Shown here piece after piece: positions 22,249 through 34,512 of a stretch of DNA of 64,000 nucleotides. Source of the stretch: Ganoderma boninense. Lineage: Eukaryota; Basidiomycota; Agaricomycetes; Polyporales; Polyporaceae. The notes below the pieces were generated by a model. It saw only the letters and a program-made list of their open reading frames with translations. It ran no database searches and was not told where the DNA came from. Numbering within the stretch: the stretch's first letter is position 1; the number at the start of each line of letters is the position of its first letter. The stretch is from assembly GCA_002900995.3 (NCBI GenBank), contig CM035309.1:926403-990402 (forward strand). Reading direction: 5' to 3'. A program made the position numbers and the translations under genes.

Positions 22249-24666
22249 ATGTCTCATGCAGTTGCTAGCCCTTCGGGGTCTGGCGGTTCACCTAGTAGCG
22301 GACCCTCGAAGAGAGCCCCCCGAGGTTCAGCTTGTCTCAACTGTCGTAGACGCAAGATGGTTAGCCTGGTCCCTCCTTCTGCCGGCGCCATAACATTCAT
22401 TTGCCTCGCAACAGAGATGCGATGGAGCTCGCCCCATCTGTGAACAGTGCACTCGAACAGGCCGAGAGGCCGACTGCGAGTACACAGATGGACCAGGCCC
22501 CAGTCCTACACAGGCACTGGAAGAGCAAATTGCTCGACTCGAGGCCCGCATTCGTGAGCTCGAGCACCCAGAGCTCGTGGCACCCTCTGTCACGCTCAAC
22601 CCTGCCGGTGTTCCGATCCAGACTCCAGAAGGTACGTGTATGTTCTATTCTCTTCGATAATTTAGTATATAACGTTGACAATATTTTTGGGCAGGATCTC
22701 CCAGTAGGGTTCTGCTTTCCAGGCTTGCCATCCCGGAGCCAATGTCCCTCGTTGTGCCGAGTGCTGTGGGACAGCCTTTATCGCAAGATCCCCTAGTGGA
22801 GCCTCCACAAGACCTAGTACGGACGCTGTAAGCACCTGCTGACACCCTCCGTAGAAACAACCCTGTTCACAAGTTCGTAACAGCGTCAACGCGTTCGTCC
22901 CACACAGTTCATCCTTGAGCTTCTTTTTGCATATGCCGCGGTTCATCCAAGCCATGCAGCTCCCAGGCGGTGACCCACGAAGAGCCCAGCTATCCCCCGC
23001 GCTCCTCAACGCCGTGTATCTCTGGGCGCCCACCTTTCGACATCGAACACGCTTCGAGGTTACGAACCGGCGTTCCTCGCTCGCACCACTGCGGCCCTCT
23101 CCTCCGCCCTACGAGACTCCCACTACAACGTGATGCACCTCATACAGGCAGAGGTCCTCGTCGCCAACTACTTCTTCTCCATGACCCGTTTCCTCGAAGG
23201 CCGCTATCACTGCAGCGCTGCCGTCGCGCTCGCCCTGAGCTGCCGTCTCACCAAGGTGCGGAGCGCGGAGGATAGCCCGCGGCACCACGGCCGCGCCCTC
23301 GCGGGACACATTGAGCCCCGGAGAAACCAACATCTGCCGCCTCCTCGCGATGCCATCGAAGAAGGGGAGCGGATCCGGGGCTTCTGGTCCGTGTACGCGC
23401 TCGATAAGAGCTGGGCCGTCGCGCTGGGGTCGCCGTCGCACTTCAACGGCGTCGCCCAGTCGGGGACGCACATCGACACGCCGTGGCCCCTCGAGATGGC
23501 GCAGTTTGAAGCCGTGAGTGTCTTCTCCGCTAGCCTCGCTTCGGCGCCAATGTGCTCACGACGTACCCTATGTTCCTTCACCTACACTTACGTGCTGGGG
23601 CCCTCAATGTGATGCGGCCGGCGATGTACGGTATTCCTGCGTGGCTCGTTGTTGGTTTAGGGTGGGATGTCTCCGGACTTCCGGAGCTCGCTTACGGTGC
23701 TCAACTTCCTGTCCGGCGCTACAACCATGCCTGCCTCTAGCCACGACTCCCAGCTGTCTCTCCGCGCTAAAGCGGCGACATTGTTCGAGCGTGCCACCCA
23801 CCTTGCATCTCAGTGGCCTACTGGTAAGCCCCCCGCCCCTCTTTCCCATCCTGCGAGACCGCGTTCGTTGACTAACTCTTGCAACCCCGCAACATCCGCC
23901 GAAATTCTGCCCCCACCTAATTTCCCCCCATCACCATAGCCACGGATCGAAACGACTTCTACGCCCGCTACGTCGCTCTCGACGGGCGCATAGACCGTTT
24001 CACCGCTGCCCTCCCTCCCCTCGACCGCGCCAGAGATGCCGACGCAGCGATGACCTCCCTGGTCACCCACACCCTCGCCCACGCGGCGACCATCCAGCTC
24101 CGGAGCAGCTTCAAGGACTACGACAGGCTGAAGGACCGGAAGGACCTCGCTGCCGCACAAGCCGCCGCAGCGCTTCTCGAAAACTTCAACGTCCCCCCGG
24201 TCAACGTCGACCCCATCCTCGCTGTACGCCGCCTTTGTCATCGGTCCTCAATTGCGCCCCGCTTGCGCGTCCTGACATATCCTCTGTCCTTGTAGATATT
24301 GTGGACTGCCGTTTGCCGTGTGTTCATTGGTGAGGCACCCTCTCCCGCTGCTCCTGCACAGCACATGACTCATACCGCCATCATCGTGCATTTTTTCGTT
24401 CCCCATCCCGAAATACAGGTCAAGTAGCTGCTGCCGCCCGTCAAGGGCAAGTCAACACGAGATCAAACTCGAGTCCCATGGGAGAACGCGACACGGCGCG
24501 GACGCTGCTCGACCGCGTGCTGGCCGCGATGAACAGGTTCCGGGAGACATCCCCCCTGATGGGTATGCTTCACGACGGCTTCGTCTCTGTGCAGGGCGCG
24601 ATGTGACTGACGCGGACCCGGTGTGGCTGGCAGCGGTGCAGTACGCAGAGGTGCGTAGGCGTGTAG
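22249..24666 (+). pseudogene. Zn2Cys6 fungal transcription factor, frame apparently broken at about 23,026
   Basis: Fungal binuclear-cluster regulator. Start ATG at 22249. The Zn cluster is split by an intron (GTTAGC..CAACAG): CLNCRRRKM joins RCDGARPICEQC and ends at the Cys before EY, giving C-x2-C-x6-C-x6-C-x2-C-x8-C. A coiled segment (ALEEQIARLEARIRELE) follows. The middle matches the fungal-specific TF domain (PF04082 type): FFLHMPRFIQAMQLPGGDP, NAVYLW, HLIQAEVLVANYFF, GFWSVYALDKSWAVALGSP. Later exons give SLTVLNFLSGATTM, TDRNDFYARYVALDGRID and a last exon AVQYAEVRRRV to TAG at 24664-24666. Between NAVYLW and the next conserved block, AHLSTSNTLRGYEPAFL, the frame changes by one base at about 23,026-23,027, with no plausible intron. 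It is either an inactivated gene or an assembly indel; the rest is intact. Target genes unknown. Confidence 0.75.
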
Positions 24667-27035
24667 GATGAGCGCAAGAGACGAGTGGTCTGTCACCCTG
24701 CGCAAGGTTCGGACTTCTCATAGATGCCTATTAGATGCGATGCGAGACCCCTCACTAGACTATAGACGACTCGGCCGCTAGAAGATTCCCCGCTCTCTCC
24801 TCACGATAATCCTGCCTCGGAGTGTGCTCTTCAAGTGCCGGCTCACGTCAACGCTTCTCGACGCAAGACGTTATCCTCAAGTCATGCAGCTACGCGTTCG
24901 GACGCTTTTCCTATTTCGTTCAAGTTGTTGTTTCGCCATTCTCTCTTTCGGTTGTCATTTTCGCTCTCTCGGACTCATCGAGTTGTGCAATTCCCTGGCA
25001 TTATCCTTTTGAATAACTTATTCTTGAACGTTTTCCAGCCATAATTCACCATGGACTGTTTAAATTGCTTTTGGAAGGCTCGTCTAGCCTCTCGTGTATC
25101 ATACGCCTAGGATATAACCACGGACAGTGTACTACTAGTGTCTCCTCACCACAGCTGGGCTTTGCACAACCGTTTGGCCTTGTGGTTTCCTCGCCGCGGC
25201 ACCGACATCCATATGCGCATCGCTAATGGCGCCTGCTCACCGCACCTTGACGCTTCTCCCCGACGATCGTCTCTTTCGCCCGATCGCATGCTGTAAGCAA
25301 CGATAAACCCTGTGGCGCACTCTGACTCTACTCTCAGACACTTGAACGAAGGCTCCGAGCACGTCAGCAGTCCGAGCTGGCCGAGAGAGCGGAGGTTGAC
25401 AACAACGGATAAGTCAGCACGGCGGATACAATGTCGCTGTCACTAATACTGGCACTCTCCGGCCGGTGTTTTTTCACCGCCACATCTGGCAGTCCGCGGC
25501 CCCGGAGCTTGGACGTCTTCCCGCCCTTCGAACCGCGAGTTTGACTGCAAACTGAGCTCCGTATGCGGACGACAGGTAAAATCGGCGATCGGAGGTGTGG
25601 TTATTCCTTACTCATCACAGGCACGAATCGAGCATGTCGTGACTAGTCATGGCGAGTCCGAGGAAGTTGCACCATGCTTGAGCTAACTTGGTCCATTGGA
25701 GCAGCGATAGAAGTGCTGTGTCATCACGATCTCGGTCACTGTATCCGAGTCGAGCGCATGAAAGGTGGTCAGCCGATAAACGCAGCGTTGAGAGAATCTG
25801 CCAAGGATGTCGGCGCGGGGCGCACACGACTCATGGTCCAGATATTGATATTGTTCAACAGGTGACGAGGTCAGAGCCTGCAGGCCGCCAAGAGCGCTAC
25901 CAACATCCAGGGTGTAGGAGGCCAGCGGTTACGTTGCGGGCGGTGCCTCGTGGTGGGTGCCTCGAGCAACAGTTGGCGCTGATTTCGACGGTCCAACAAA
26001 CGACGGAGAGAATGATTACTTTGCTCACGAGGTCCGGCAGCGCTATATGGAAGCGCATGGGAATGTGTGTGGTTTGTTGTAAAACGCCGCCGTAAGGTCT
26101 GTCGATTAGTACCAGAGCTGACCATACGTAACGTCGGGTGCCTCGTGGACGGTTCGCAGTACGAAGCTGGTTTTCTGGGATCTGAGAAGCGCCTCGTGCA
26201 AAACTATCCCAGCGACTGTCAGGGACTATATAGATGCGGCGTCAACGGCCCCCGGTGAATCTGCATCTCTCAAAAAAAGAAACGCGCGTGTCTTCGTTGA
26301 CGCTCTAAAAAGCAATTCAGAAGACGCATAGGTGACGACAGCATGCCCGCAGCATAATGCCTCCGGAGGTCAGCACCGCCCGCTGAAAGGCATCTAGAGT
26401 ATTCGCTGGCGGGCATGCTGTATTCCACAGAATGCAGCCTCCGACGAGCGTAGACGGATATTCGCCGACCGGGACTCGTCAAGCCGATTAGACTCTACAG
26501 GGATTGAAGGCATCGACCCACATTGAAACAACCGTCCTCGGCGACGCCTGACTGGCACGCAGCAAGGGTGTGTAATCCAGCCTACCTATTTCCGAGAACT
26601 ACATGGTTGAGCATGTGAGCCGCACAGGACGTCAAGCGGTTCTGCTCACCTTCGACCTGCGCTCCGACCGAAATCGCAGTTTGGCTTGCTGCAAGGCCAG
26701 TCACGGTAAGTCGGCGTCCGGTGGCACCTAGGACGCAGGAGAACTCTATTGAATCTCCGAAACATCTATGTATTAGCTCCGAGAATCAGTACAAAACCAC
26801 ATTCCGGCTCCGAGGCCCCGATGGCCCATGGTGCCATAGAGACGTTACAGCAGCATACAACGACATTGGGCATGCGAATGCCCGCCTGACTCGACCCCAG
26901 AACCTTAGATCAGCAATAATTTAGCAAAGCGACCTTTAGGGCGGTGCGAGCTCCGCCCGTCGGAGACGCTATGCAGAACCGAAGACGTGGAGTTTTTGGC
27001 CTCGATCGACCAGGGAACACCACCAAGACCGTCGC
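24667..27035. other. Gene-poor region, nothing recognised
   Basis: About 2.4 kb of short frames without domains or credible exon chains, between the 3' ends of the regulator and the PalI-like gene. No repeats or terminal inverted repeats were noticed. Confidence 0.5.
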
Positions 27036-27880
27036 TCAGTAAGTATAGCGGAGGTGCCGAGGCTGCCGTCCGAACCGTCCACCCACGCAGGTTCCGCAGC
27101 CAGCATTAAGCGCTACGACGAGGAGTACAGCGGTGGCTGCCACAGAAAGCCATAGCTAGCGCGCCAGGCGGGATGCCGTCAGCATTCAGTAAGTAACGAC
27201 GGCTGTGAAGAGCAGGTACGCACCGAAGGCCCGTATGCAGCCTCGATCTGCTGCGCGTGGAAGCGATCCCTCGTGATCGTGAAAAGGTACAGCGCTACTC
27301 CGAGGGCGGCGGCAGAAGCGAGGAAGGCCAGGGTGGATATAAGCGCGAACAGCATGTACGGCCAACCGTGGGGGATGGCGATGGTGCGACAAGAGGATGG
27401 GGAGGAGCGCGATGGCGCTGAGGAGGGAAAGCCCCGCCGCTGGGCGGACATGAACACGGACTTTAGGCGAAGGCAAATGAACGGCAACGTACCGACGGGA
27501 TAGAGTATAAGCAACGTAGGGAGAGGTTCAACCACTGGCGGGTTGACTTGGTATCCAAGCCTGTAGCACGGCATAACATCGCGAAGATGTACGCGTTCAA
27601 TGCTGAGATATTGATATTTGACGAGAAGTGGGGGGACGCACTGTCTGGTACACGTTTCTGTCAATTCCCTACAAAAGCCGAGGACTCCGTATTGAATGCC
27701 GCCTTCTGCCGAGGACCGAAGGAAGTAGAACTGCTGTATGAACGGCGTCGAGAATGTCACGAGCACCCTGATCGACCGCGCGGTGAGGTTCTTGTCTAGC
27801 ATTCGAACAGGTTGTAGTACGCACAGGAGCACGAGGGCGGCGACCGTGCCCATGAACATAAGTAAAGCGGGGCCACACAT
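27036..27880 (-). CDS. PalI/Sur7-like four-helix membrane protein
   Basis: Probable plasma-membrane tetraspanner of the SUR7/PalI family (eisosome or pH-sensing related in ascomycetes). Helix 1 is MFMGTVAALVLLCVLQPV near the start at 27880. The extracellular loop contains GGIQYGVLGFC, the family's G-V-x-G-x-C pattern, followed after an intron (about 27,576-27,655) by LGYQVNPPVVEPLP. Helix 3 is MLFALISTLAFLASAAALGV, helix 4 WLSVAATAVLLVVALNAGCG with CVGGRFG after it. The last exon follows an acceptor near 27,147, and the stop is at 27036-27038. The segment between helices 1 and 3 (around SLPFICLRL) probably hides another intron and the remaining helix. It is isolated in a gene-poor stretch. 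Family assignment is by pattern only. Confidence 0.6.
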
Positions 27881-29006
27881 TGCGTGGACTGTTTGAGCAT
27901 AGCCTCACGAGGGCGTCGTATATGAGGTCGTGTCAAGGTCGTAAGGCTCGTCGAGCAGCGGTCTGGAGAGGTTCGTGCGACGTCGGCGTTATCAGGGTTC
28001 CGCAGTCTCGTAAGAGTTCACTTTTCCGGGACACCGTCCGCCGCGCAGCCTGAGAACAGAGACAGACCCGGGGTGAGCAGCCAATTGAGTCGTGAGGAGG
28101 CTTCTAAGAGCACCGAAGCGGAAAGCGGGCTGCAAGAGACGAGGACTGGGCTGGTTCGCGTCGAACTGCAGCGTCGGTCATTGCGGTCATGATGCTCATT
28201 GTCCATGTTCGACTTTCCACAAACGCCCAATCACTTGCGTTCGGCCCGCCTCGAGCTATATGCCTCGCCGGGCCGCGTCCGCCCGGCCCTACCAGATCTA
28301 AGTATCAACTGTGGACTGCTGTGTAGACACTGGATGTTAAACGTTTTGCCCCAAACCAACCCCCGAGCTGTGGGAAGAGAAGAGCGTACACCCCACCAGT
28401 GCCTGCAGGTCGTTTGTTATCCTCCCGGCCAATTCCTTCATTCATCTTGCGCCGAGTCGATCACCGAGGCCCATGATGACAGGCACAGCCACCGGCCACC
28501 TCCAGTACCCGACATCGCCACATCGCAACTTCAACGCTGAACGCACCAATCTACTACCCTTCCTCATGCTTGAACATTGAACGCTATGGAAGGTATGGTG
28601 AAGGCGTGCTTGACCTCCGCGCGCTACACTAGCATACCCGGCTCGGATACAGTGGTGGTCCGCCCGCAGCCACTGCTCACACTTACACATTCCAGATGGG
28701 GAATGAGAAAATGGAGTCACTGACAGCAGGAATAAGCGTCGTGACATCACCCCATTATCTGCTCCCTGAATTCAGTGGACCGTAAGCTACGGCGACGTCT
28801 TGTAGATACACTCAACCTCATTCACTCAACTCGACTTATCAGAGAGTTCGTGACATAGCGACTCACCATTATCTGCTCCCTGATTCAGTGGACCGTAAGC
28901 TACGGCGACTCAGGCTGACTGAGGTACGTCATCTTCATGAACTCGAGATTCGAGCTCACTAAAACCCACTCGTATCCTCCTTTAGCATCCAACTCTGCTG
29001 AAAAGG
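27881..29006. other. Intergenic, with a direct repeat near its right end
   Basis: About 1.1 kb between the start of the PalI-like gene and the start of the enoyl-CoA hydratase gene, so it should hold both divergent promoters. No gene recognised. A 44/45-nt direct repeat near 28.75-28.91 kb is listed separately. Confidence 0.55.
28752..28909. repeat. Direct repeat pair of 44/45 nt upstream of a crotonase gene
   Basis: Two near-identical copies, 28752-28796 and 28866-28909, each beginning CCATTATCTGCTCCCTGA and ending CGTAAGCTACGGCGAC. They differ by one A in the run after CTGA. The starts are 114 bases apart and the second copy lies about 100 bases before the start codon at 29007. It may be a recent duplication in the promoter or leader. 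Confidence 0.9.
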
Positions 29007-30331
29007 ATGAGTTCCGTTGATTATAGCAAACAGGGTTTCTCGGCAATCCGCGTAGAGCTTGATGGCGCTGTCGCTGTAGCCACTCTATGCCGCTCGAAGG
29101 AGTCAGTCTCACCGTATCCACTCTGAGTTTTCTGGCGCTTTACAGACTTTGGTCAGACGTAACACCTTCACAGTCCCCGTGGTCCACGACATCATCAAGG
29201 CCTACGACCTCTTCGATCGGGATGACAGGGTCCGAGTGGTCGTTCTCACTGCCGAACCCACCTCCTCTGCATTCTGTGCAGGAGTAGGTTGGATTCTTAT
29301 AAACCATGCTTCGAAAGCCTGCTCATCTGCCCGTGTTCATGAACTAGGCAGACATCAGCGGCGGCTGGATGGGGCTGTTCACCCCGGAAAATGAGAAGGA
29401 GGGTGAACATGGTGCGTCGTCCACCGGTCAGCTGTCGACCAATCGAACCACCCACTAACATGCGACGTTAGCCCACAGGGACGGTGGAGGGCAGGTGACG
29501 ATAGCTATTCACCGCTGCAGGAAGATCACGATCTGTGCCGTCAACGGACATGCGGTGGGTGATATTAGGTTCTGCTAATGCGTTCGAAAACCTCCGCTCA
29601 TGAGGACGACGTGACTGCGGCTCTTCACAACATTCGTAGGTCGGCGTTGGCGTCACAGGCCTCCAGCTTCCTTGCGACATCCGGTTCATCTGGGCCGGTG
29701 CCAAGCTCGCATTTCCATTCGTTCGGCGGGGCATCGCTCCCGAGGGTGCGTCTACTCATCCTTGGAAGCCTGTTCGGCCCACATCGATGACATTTACGTG
29801 GGGCTGATTCGTGTGGTGGCCTGGCAGCTGCGTCCTCCTACCTTCTGCCGAAGCTTCTCGGGCACTCTCGTGCCAACTCCCTGTTTCTCACCGGGGCTAC
29901 CGTTTCCCCAGACTCGCCTCTTATTTCCGGGTCTGTACCACAGCATCCTGCCCACGCGCGAGGAGGTCTTGCCGGCCGCCCTCAAGCTCGCCAAAGACCT
30001 CGCGGAGAACACGTCCCAAACCGCGGTGGCGGTTGCCAAGGGACTGATCTGGCACACCCCAGACACCATCGAGGAGACTCATCTCCTCGACTCCCGTGCA
30101 ATGCGAGTGCTAGGAGCCGCCGGAGACGCTGCGGAGGGTGCGCGGGCCTTCGTAGAACGCCGGACGCCTAAGATGACGGATAAGCTTTCGGAGCACTTGA
30201 CCCCCTGGATGCCTTGGGTGAGTCACCATCCTATGCGAAATCGCTCCGAATGATCACATGTCTGACTGCGCCGCACCTCTGCTTACCAGTGGAGAGAAGT
30301 CAACATAAACCACCGCAAGGCCAAGCTGTAG
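29007..30331 (+). pseudogene. Peroxisomal enoyl-CoA hydratase/isomerase (crotonase) with one-base frameshift
   Basis: Crotonase-fold enzyme of peroxisomal beta-oxidation (enoyl-CoA hydratase or delta-isomerase type). Start ATG at 29007 (MSSVDYSKQGF). Exons in order give VPVVHDIIKAYDLFDRDDRV, VVVLTAEPTSSAFCAG (oxyanion-hole strand), [18 protein letters not shown] with GVGVTGLQLPCDIR, then AKLAFPFVRRGIAPEG (the Glu of P-E-G is the usual catalytic position), then ASSYLLPKLLGHSRANSLFL. Each junction has GT..AG introns of 50-80 nt. After SPDSPLISG the conserved continuation LYHSILPTREEVLPAAL is in the next frame; the change falls in GGG at 29929-29931 (one G too many). The C-terminus reads INHRKAKL, and -AKL fits a PTS1 peroxisomal signal. 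Without the extra base the gene would be complete, so an assembly error is as likely as inactivation. Confidence 0.85.
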
Positions 30332-30640
30332 CAAACGGGCGAAGAGGGCCCATTTCCTGGTGTTGGCGGGGCAGGAGACTTCCACCATGCACTACATGTG
30401 CCTCTCAAAGTTTTATGTAGTTTACGTCTGTTGTATGAATTGTCGATCGTCTATAGTGCCTCTTTCAGTAAGTCCCTGCAGTGGTCCGGCAGTGCCGGTG
30501 GCCGATCGTAAGCGCCCGCATCGATGCTCTCTCTGCGTCGCTCATGTGGTACCTTGACACTATACCAACACCTTCGTGCCCGACTTCGTCCACCTCGCGA
30601 CTGTTTTGACCTGGAAAGACTGGTCAGGGGACGCTACCTC

Positions 30641-31459
30641 ATGACTTCCTATCTGAAGAATTGGCTGTATGCGCAGAACCCAAACGCATCGCCTTCCATC
30701 GAGACTTCACCCGCGGAAGACGAGGACGATACTGAAACGGTTCACGGAGATGACGACGATGCACCGCCGGCCTTTCCTGCTGTAAACAGCGCACAGAGGG
30801 CTGCTTCGGGACCCGGGCCTGTTCCTCGCATACTAGCCGACGCACAACTCATGCCACCTCCGCCAGCCCCCTCACTCGCGGTTCGTCGTCCGGGGGTCGC
30901 TTCTTCATCGAATTCTCTAGCTGTGCCTCCCACCTCATCGTCTTCTTCCTTGCTTGTTCCGACCACCACGACGAAACCGCCCACCAGCCCGTCCAAACGA
31001 GCGAAGGTCGCACTGGCCCCGGGCCATGGTCCACTGGACTGGGCGAACTTAAAGAAGTCTGGGCAGAATTTGCGGGTGCGTGAGTTCTAGTTTCGTCTGG
31101 GGCGTTCTGTTTCCCAACACCGAGCTGCAGGGCACGGATACACTATTGCGGGTGACGCCGTCGATGCTGAAGGAGCACCGGACGCGAGAGGACGCGTGGT
31201 CCGCGTTCAGCGGCAAGGTGTACAACATCACGCACTACCTACCTTATCACCCCGGAGGCGAAAAGGAGCTCATGCGTGTTGCGGGCAGGGACGGGAGTAA
31301 GCTATTTGGTGAGTGTGTTCGCCGCCACCACGAGTGCGATCTCCGCTTTCACTTTGACTCATGAACTTCTGTGCTGCGCGTCCAGCGCTGACCCATGCGT
31401 GGGTGAACATAGATTACATGCTAGATGAATGCCTTGTGGGCTTCATGGTTTCCGAATAA
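30641..31459 (+). CDS. Cytochrome b5-domain protein (Irc21-like layout)
   Basis: Three-exon gene. Exon 1 (start 30641, MTSYLKNWLYAQ) is a long disordered Ser/Pro-rich region ending GPLDWANLKKSGQNLR. After an intron (GTGCGTGAG..CTGCAG) comes the heme-binding domain: RVTPSMLKEHRTREDAWSAF, then GKVYNITHYLPYHPGGEKEL with the first heme ligand in HPGG. After a second intron (GTGAGT..TCCAG) the second ligand lies in LFALTHAWVN, then a short C-terminal helix LDECLVGFMVSE and TAA at 31457-31459. There is no membrane anchor, so it is a soluble cytochrome b5-like domain preceded by a linker, the arrangement of yeast Irc21 and related fungal proteins. Electron partner unknown. Both His ligands are present. 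Confidence 0.88.
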
Positions 31460-31889
31460 TTGTCGGCGGAGCGGCTGAGGACGTTGTATACCAGCGATAC
31501 TTGCTAGTATGCTAGATTTACGACCATAGACGTGGAACGACCTTGATGACGGTGTATTTAAGGCTCCCTCATGTGCATTCCTGGATGTCGGAATAATTAA
31601 TATGAAGCTCGAGTTGGTCAGAAGGATGCGGGGCGAAATACAAATGCGCTTGAATCGCTACGGTGGACATGCGGCCGACACTCTCGGAGAGCAGGAGCGT
31701 GAGAGCGGCGTGCGCCCACAATGACGGGCACCGAAACCACCACGTTTTCTTGTCCACCTTCGCCCTCGCCTCGCTCCCCATAAGACCCTCCGTCCGCCCT
31801 GGCCTGCCTTGCATCTGCCGGCTGATTCCACTCAGACGCCAGACCACGCTCCCACAGTTCACATTCCCTCCACACTCCGCAAGCTCCGG

Positions 31890-34512
31890 ATGGCCTCAGA
31901 CCCTTCCTCCCACCACCGCCCTCGCTCCCCGACCCCGCTCTCCCAATGGCGCACCAAGCCACAGGCGCCCCTGAGCAAAGGCAAGAAGTCAACCTATGCC
32001 AATCTCACCTGGGTCCGCGGACGCGATTCCAACCCGACCGAGCCCTCCCTGCTCGCGCGTATATCTGGTGCAGCGGCTAACGAGCACGGGAGTGACTCGC
32101 CCGGGGATCGCTCTCAGGATACCGGGGAAACGGCGGTGGCGACGATTGAGCCGGGGGAGGTCGAAGAGATAGGTGAGGTTTCACAGGTAATGGTCGCGGA
32201 TGAAACATCGCAACATGAGCATCCAACGCAGACAATATCGTCTGGGGTGCGGATAAAAACTGAGGAAACGCCCGTTATCATTCCCTCTCCCACCAGGAGT
32301 GAGTTTTCGGCTGGGAGGAAGAGGGGCTCGCGGTCTACTATCGATGTGGTAAGTCCCTCCATTTCAGTTTCGATTGCGCCTCCGTCAACAATTGACCGTC
32401 GTCCTAGTTTGGAGAACCCACTGTCCCCGTTCCTAATGAGAGGCATAATTCTGTGTCCATCGTGCCAAAGGAAGAAGAAATGGCGGTGGACTGCTCGAGC
32501 AATGGGATCATCGACGTCGACGCGTTTCTCGCCACAGTGTCTCCGTCGAAACCCAAGCCACATCTTGTGTCTAGTCCTCCCCCCATGTCTCTCGTTCCTT
32601 CCACCTCTACAAATCATACTCCGCATTCTACCACCAACTATGCGAGCACGTCTGTTGCGTCCTCATCACAATCTAATCCAACGTCCTCGTTTACACCTTC
32701 ACCTTATCCGCAAGACATCCTCGACAAATGTCGTAATATACTGGTACCGCTCGTGGAACGAAATGCGAAACTGCGAAAACCAGGCGTGGACGAGGAAATG
32801 GTGAAAAACAGAGCATTCAAGCTGCTTTCCGACAAACTGTGCACGGATTTCATCAAGCTCGCTAAAAAAGTTCATGAACAGATATCTTTGCATCCCCCGC
32901 CGGCACATCGCACACCAGCCATGGGTGATGTTTCAGGACAAAAGCGCGGGAGGGAGGAGCCTCATGATTCCCCAGAACATCCGCGGAAAGTCCCAAAGCT
33001 CGAGTCGCCGAAGGAAATGATCGTGGATGATGTAGATGCTACGACGTCTCCAAGTTCTCTTGCTCTTGCTCTTGTTACTCCCACAGAGGACGTCGAAATG
33101 AACGAGGATGTTGAAAACATTGCTCCGGAACAACCTTCTGAGCCTCTTGTGTCTGGGACTGCTGTTGACGTCACTCATCCTCCATCTTCTCGAGAACCAT
33201 CAGCTGCGCTTCCCCCAGGACCTGGCTCGGGTGCAGATCAACAACATCTGAGCATCGGCACGCCCGAGCGCGAGGCAAGTGCGGAAACGGACATCCCCAT
33301 GCCGCTGCTGGAAAATGCCCCAGCCTCGAGTTCATATCACGTGGAACACATCGTTCCGTTGGCACACGCGGCGGTCGCAGCGCGCGATGAGAAGGAGGAG
33401 GCTTCGCCCGCCCACGCCCCCTCAAATACCGCGTCCACGCCTGTCGCGTTCACAGCGTCTCGCCCTCCTTCGCGCTCGACGTCTCCTCACGCGAACGACG
33501 CTAGCGCAAGCGACGTTGCGGCGGAACCCGGCACTTCGAGCCACGAGTCTGAGCCGGACCACGCTGCATCGGATATCGACGCAGAGTTATCGGTGAACCA
33601 CATCTTGGACGCAGCCTCCGAGGACGAACGAGTGGCACACACGACAATCGACGATATGCCGCCTCAACAACAAAGCACAAACATTCCAGATCTGCCAGTC
33701 CCGCCAGTGGTGTACCCTCCATGTCTTGTTCCCGGCGTTTGGCAAGCCGTTATGGGGCAGCCGTCGTCGCGGATCGAGGAGATTGACTTCTATGTCGACG
33801 ATGCGACCGCTGATGCTGTTGAACGATGGTCTCGGAGACGCGACGCTTTTAGGTTCGTACAACGCGGTGTTACTGTTGCTGTCCCGCGAGATCTGCAGCC
33901 CTGACCGAACTTTGTACGACAGCCCGAACGAGCGGCACGTGGCAGTCCACCTTCTTTGCGTCCCCCACACCACGGCGGAAGCGATCCTGCAGGACACGAG
34001 TCTGTCCCCTGAAGCGATCGCGCATGAGTTATTCATCAGCGAGCCAGCTTGGCCGGGACCAGGCGAGCTAGTTGTTACGCTCAACTGCGATTCCGACCCC
34101 AACGAGCCCGACTCCAAACTCGACCCTCAGGGAAAATGGATCTTGCAAAGACCGGTAAGCAGAGCGTCTGTCCTCCGCACAGCCAGCCACGCTCACGCCT
34201 CGTTGAATGTGGACGTAGTGGACCACGCACCTGGAGATCACATCGCACGTCCGGCGGGGTCATAACACGCTCAGGCTGATCCAGCTGGCGGGATTGTCGG
34301 ATCGTCTTTTCGTCATCCACGCTGCGGAGCCGTCGGAGGACGAGAAGGCGGCCGCGTATCTGCAAATCGCTACCTGGAATGCCATCAAGAAGAGACGGAC
34401 TCCTCATTCAAGTCCTCGGAACACGGTTGCGAAAGTCAGCCCGAAGTCTCCTTCGGCTGTAACAACATCCAGGGATAACACACCACCTGGAACTCCAGCC
34501 GTTACCGCCTGA
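31890..34512 (+). CDS. Ser/Pro-rich protein with a C-terminal domain shared with the convergent neighbour
   Basis: Multi-exon gene of about 800 residues. Start ATG at 31890 (MASDPSSHHRPRS); an in-frame Met at 31809 is possible. An intron at about 32,349-32,405 joins STIDV to FGEPTVPVPNERH. The N-terminal two thirds are disordered with many S/T/P and acidic residues, interrupted by one helical block ILDKCRNILVPLVERNAKLR and LLSDKLCTDFIKLAKKVHEQ. The folded C-terminal part begins at VPGVWQAVMGQPSSRIEEID. Introns near 33,852-33,897 and 34,155-34,218 join DAF to SPDRTLYDSPNERHVAVHL and QRP to the block HVRRGHNTLRLIQLAGLSDR with LFVIHAA. TGA at 34510-34512. This part resembles the end of the gene at 35077-38437 and has the rhythm of a PINIT domain, but no SP-RING follows. 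Function unknown; probably nuclear. Confidence 0.7.

Noticed and set aside
31809..31889. Extended start for the Ser/Pro-rich gene at 31809
   Set aside because: In frame and possible, but the extra residues look like leader sequence; the ATG at 31890 was preferred without strong proof.
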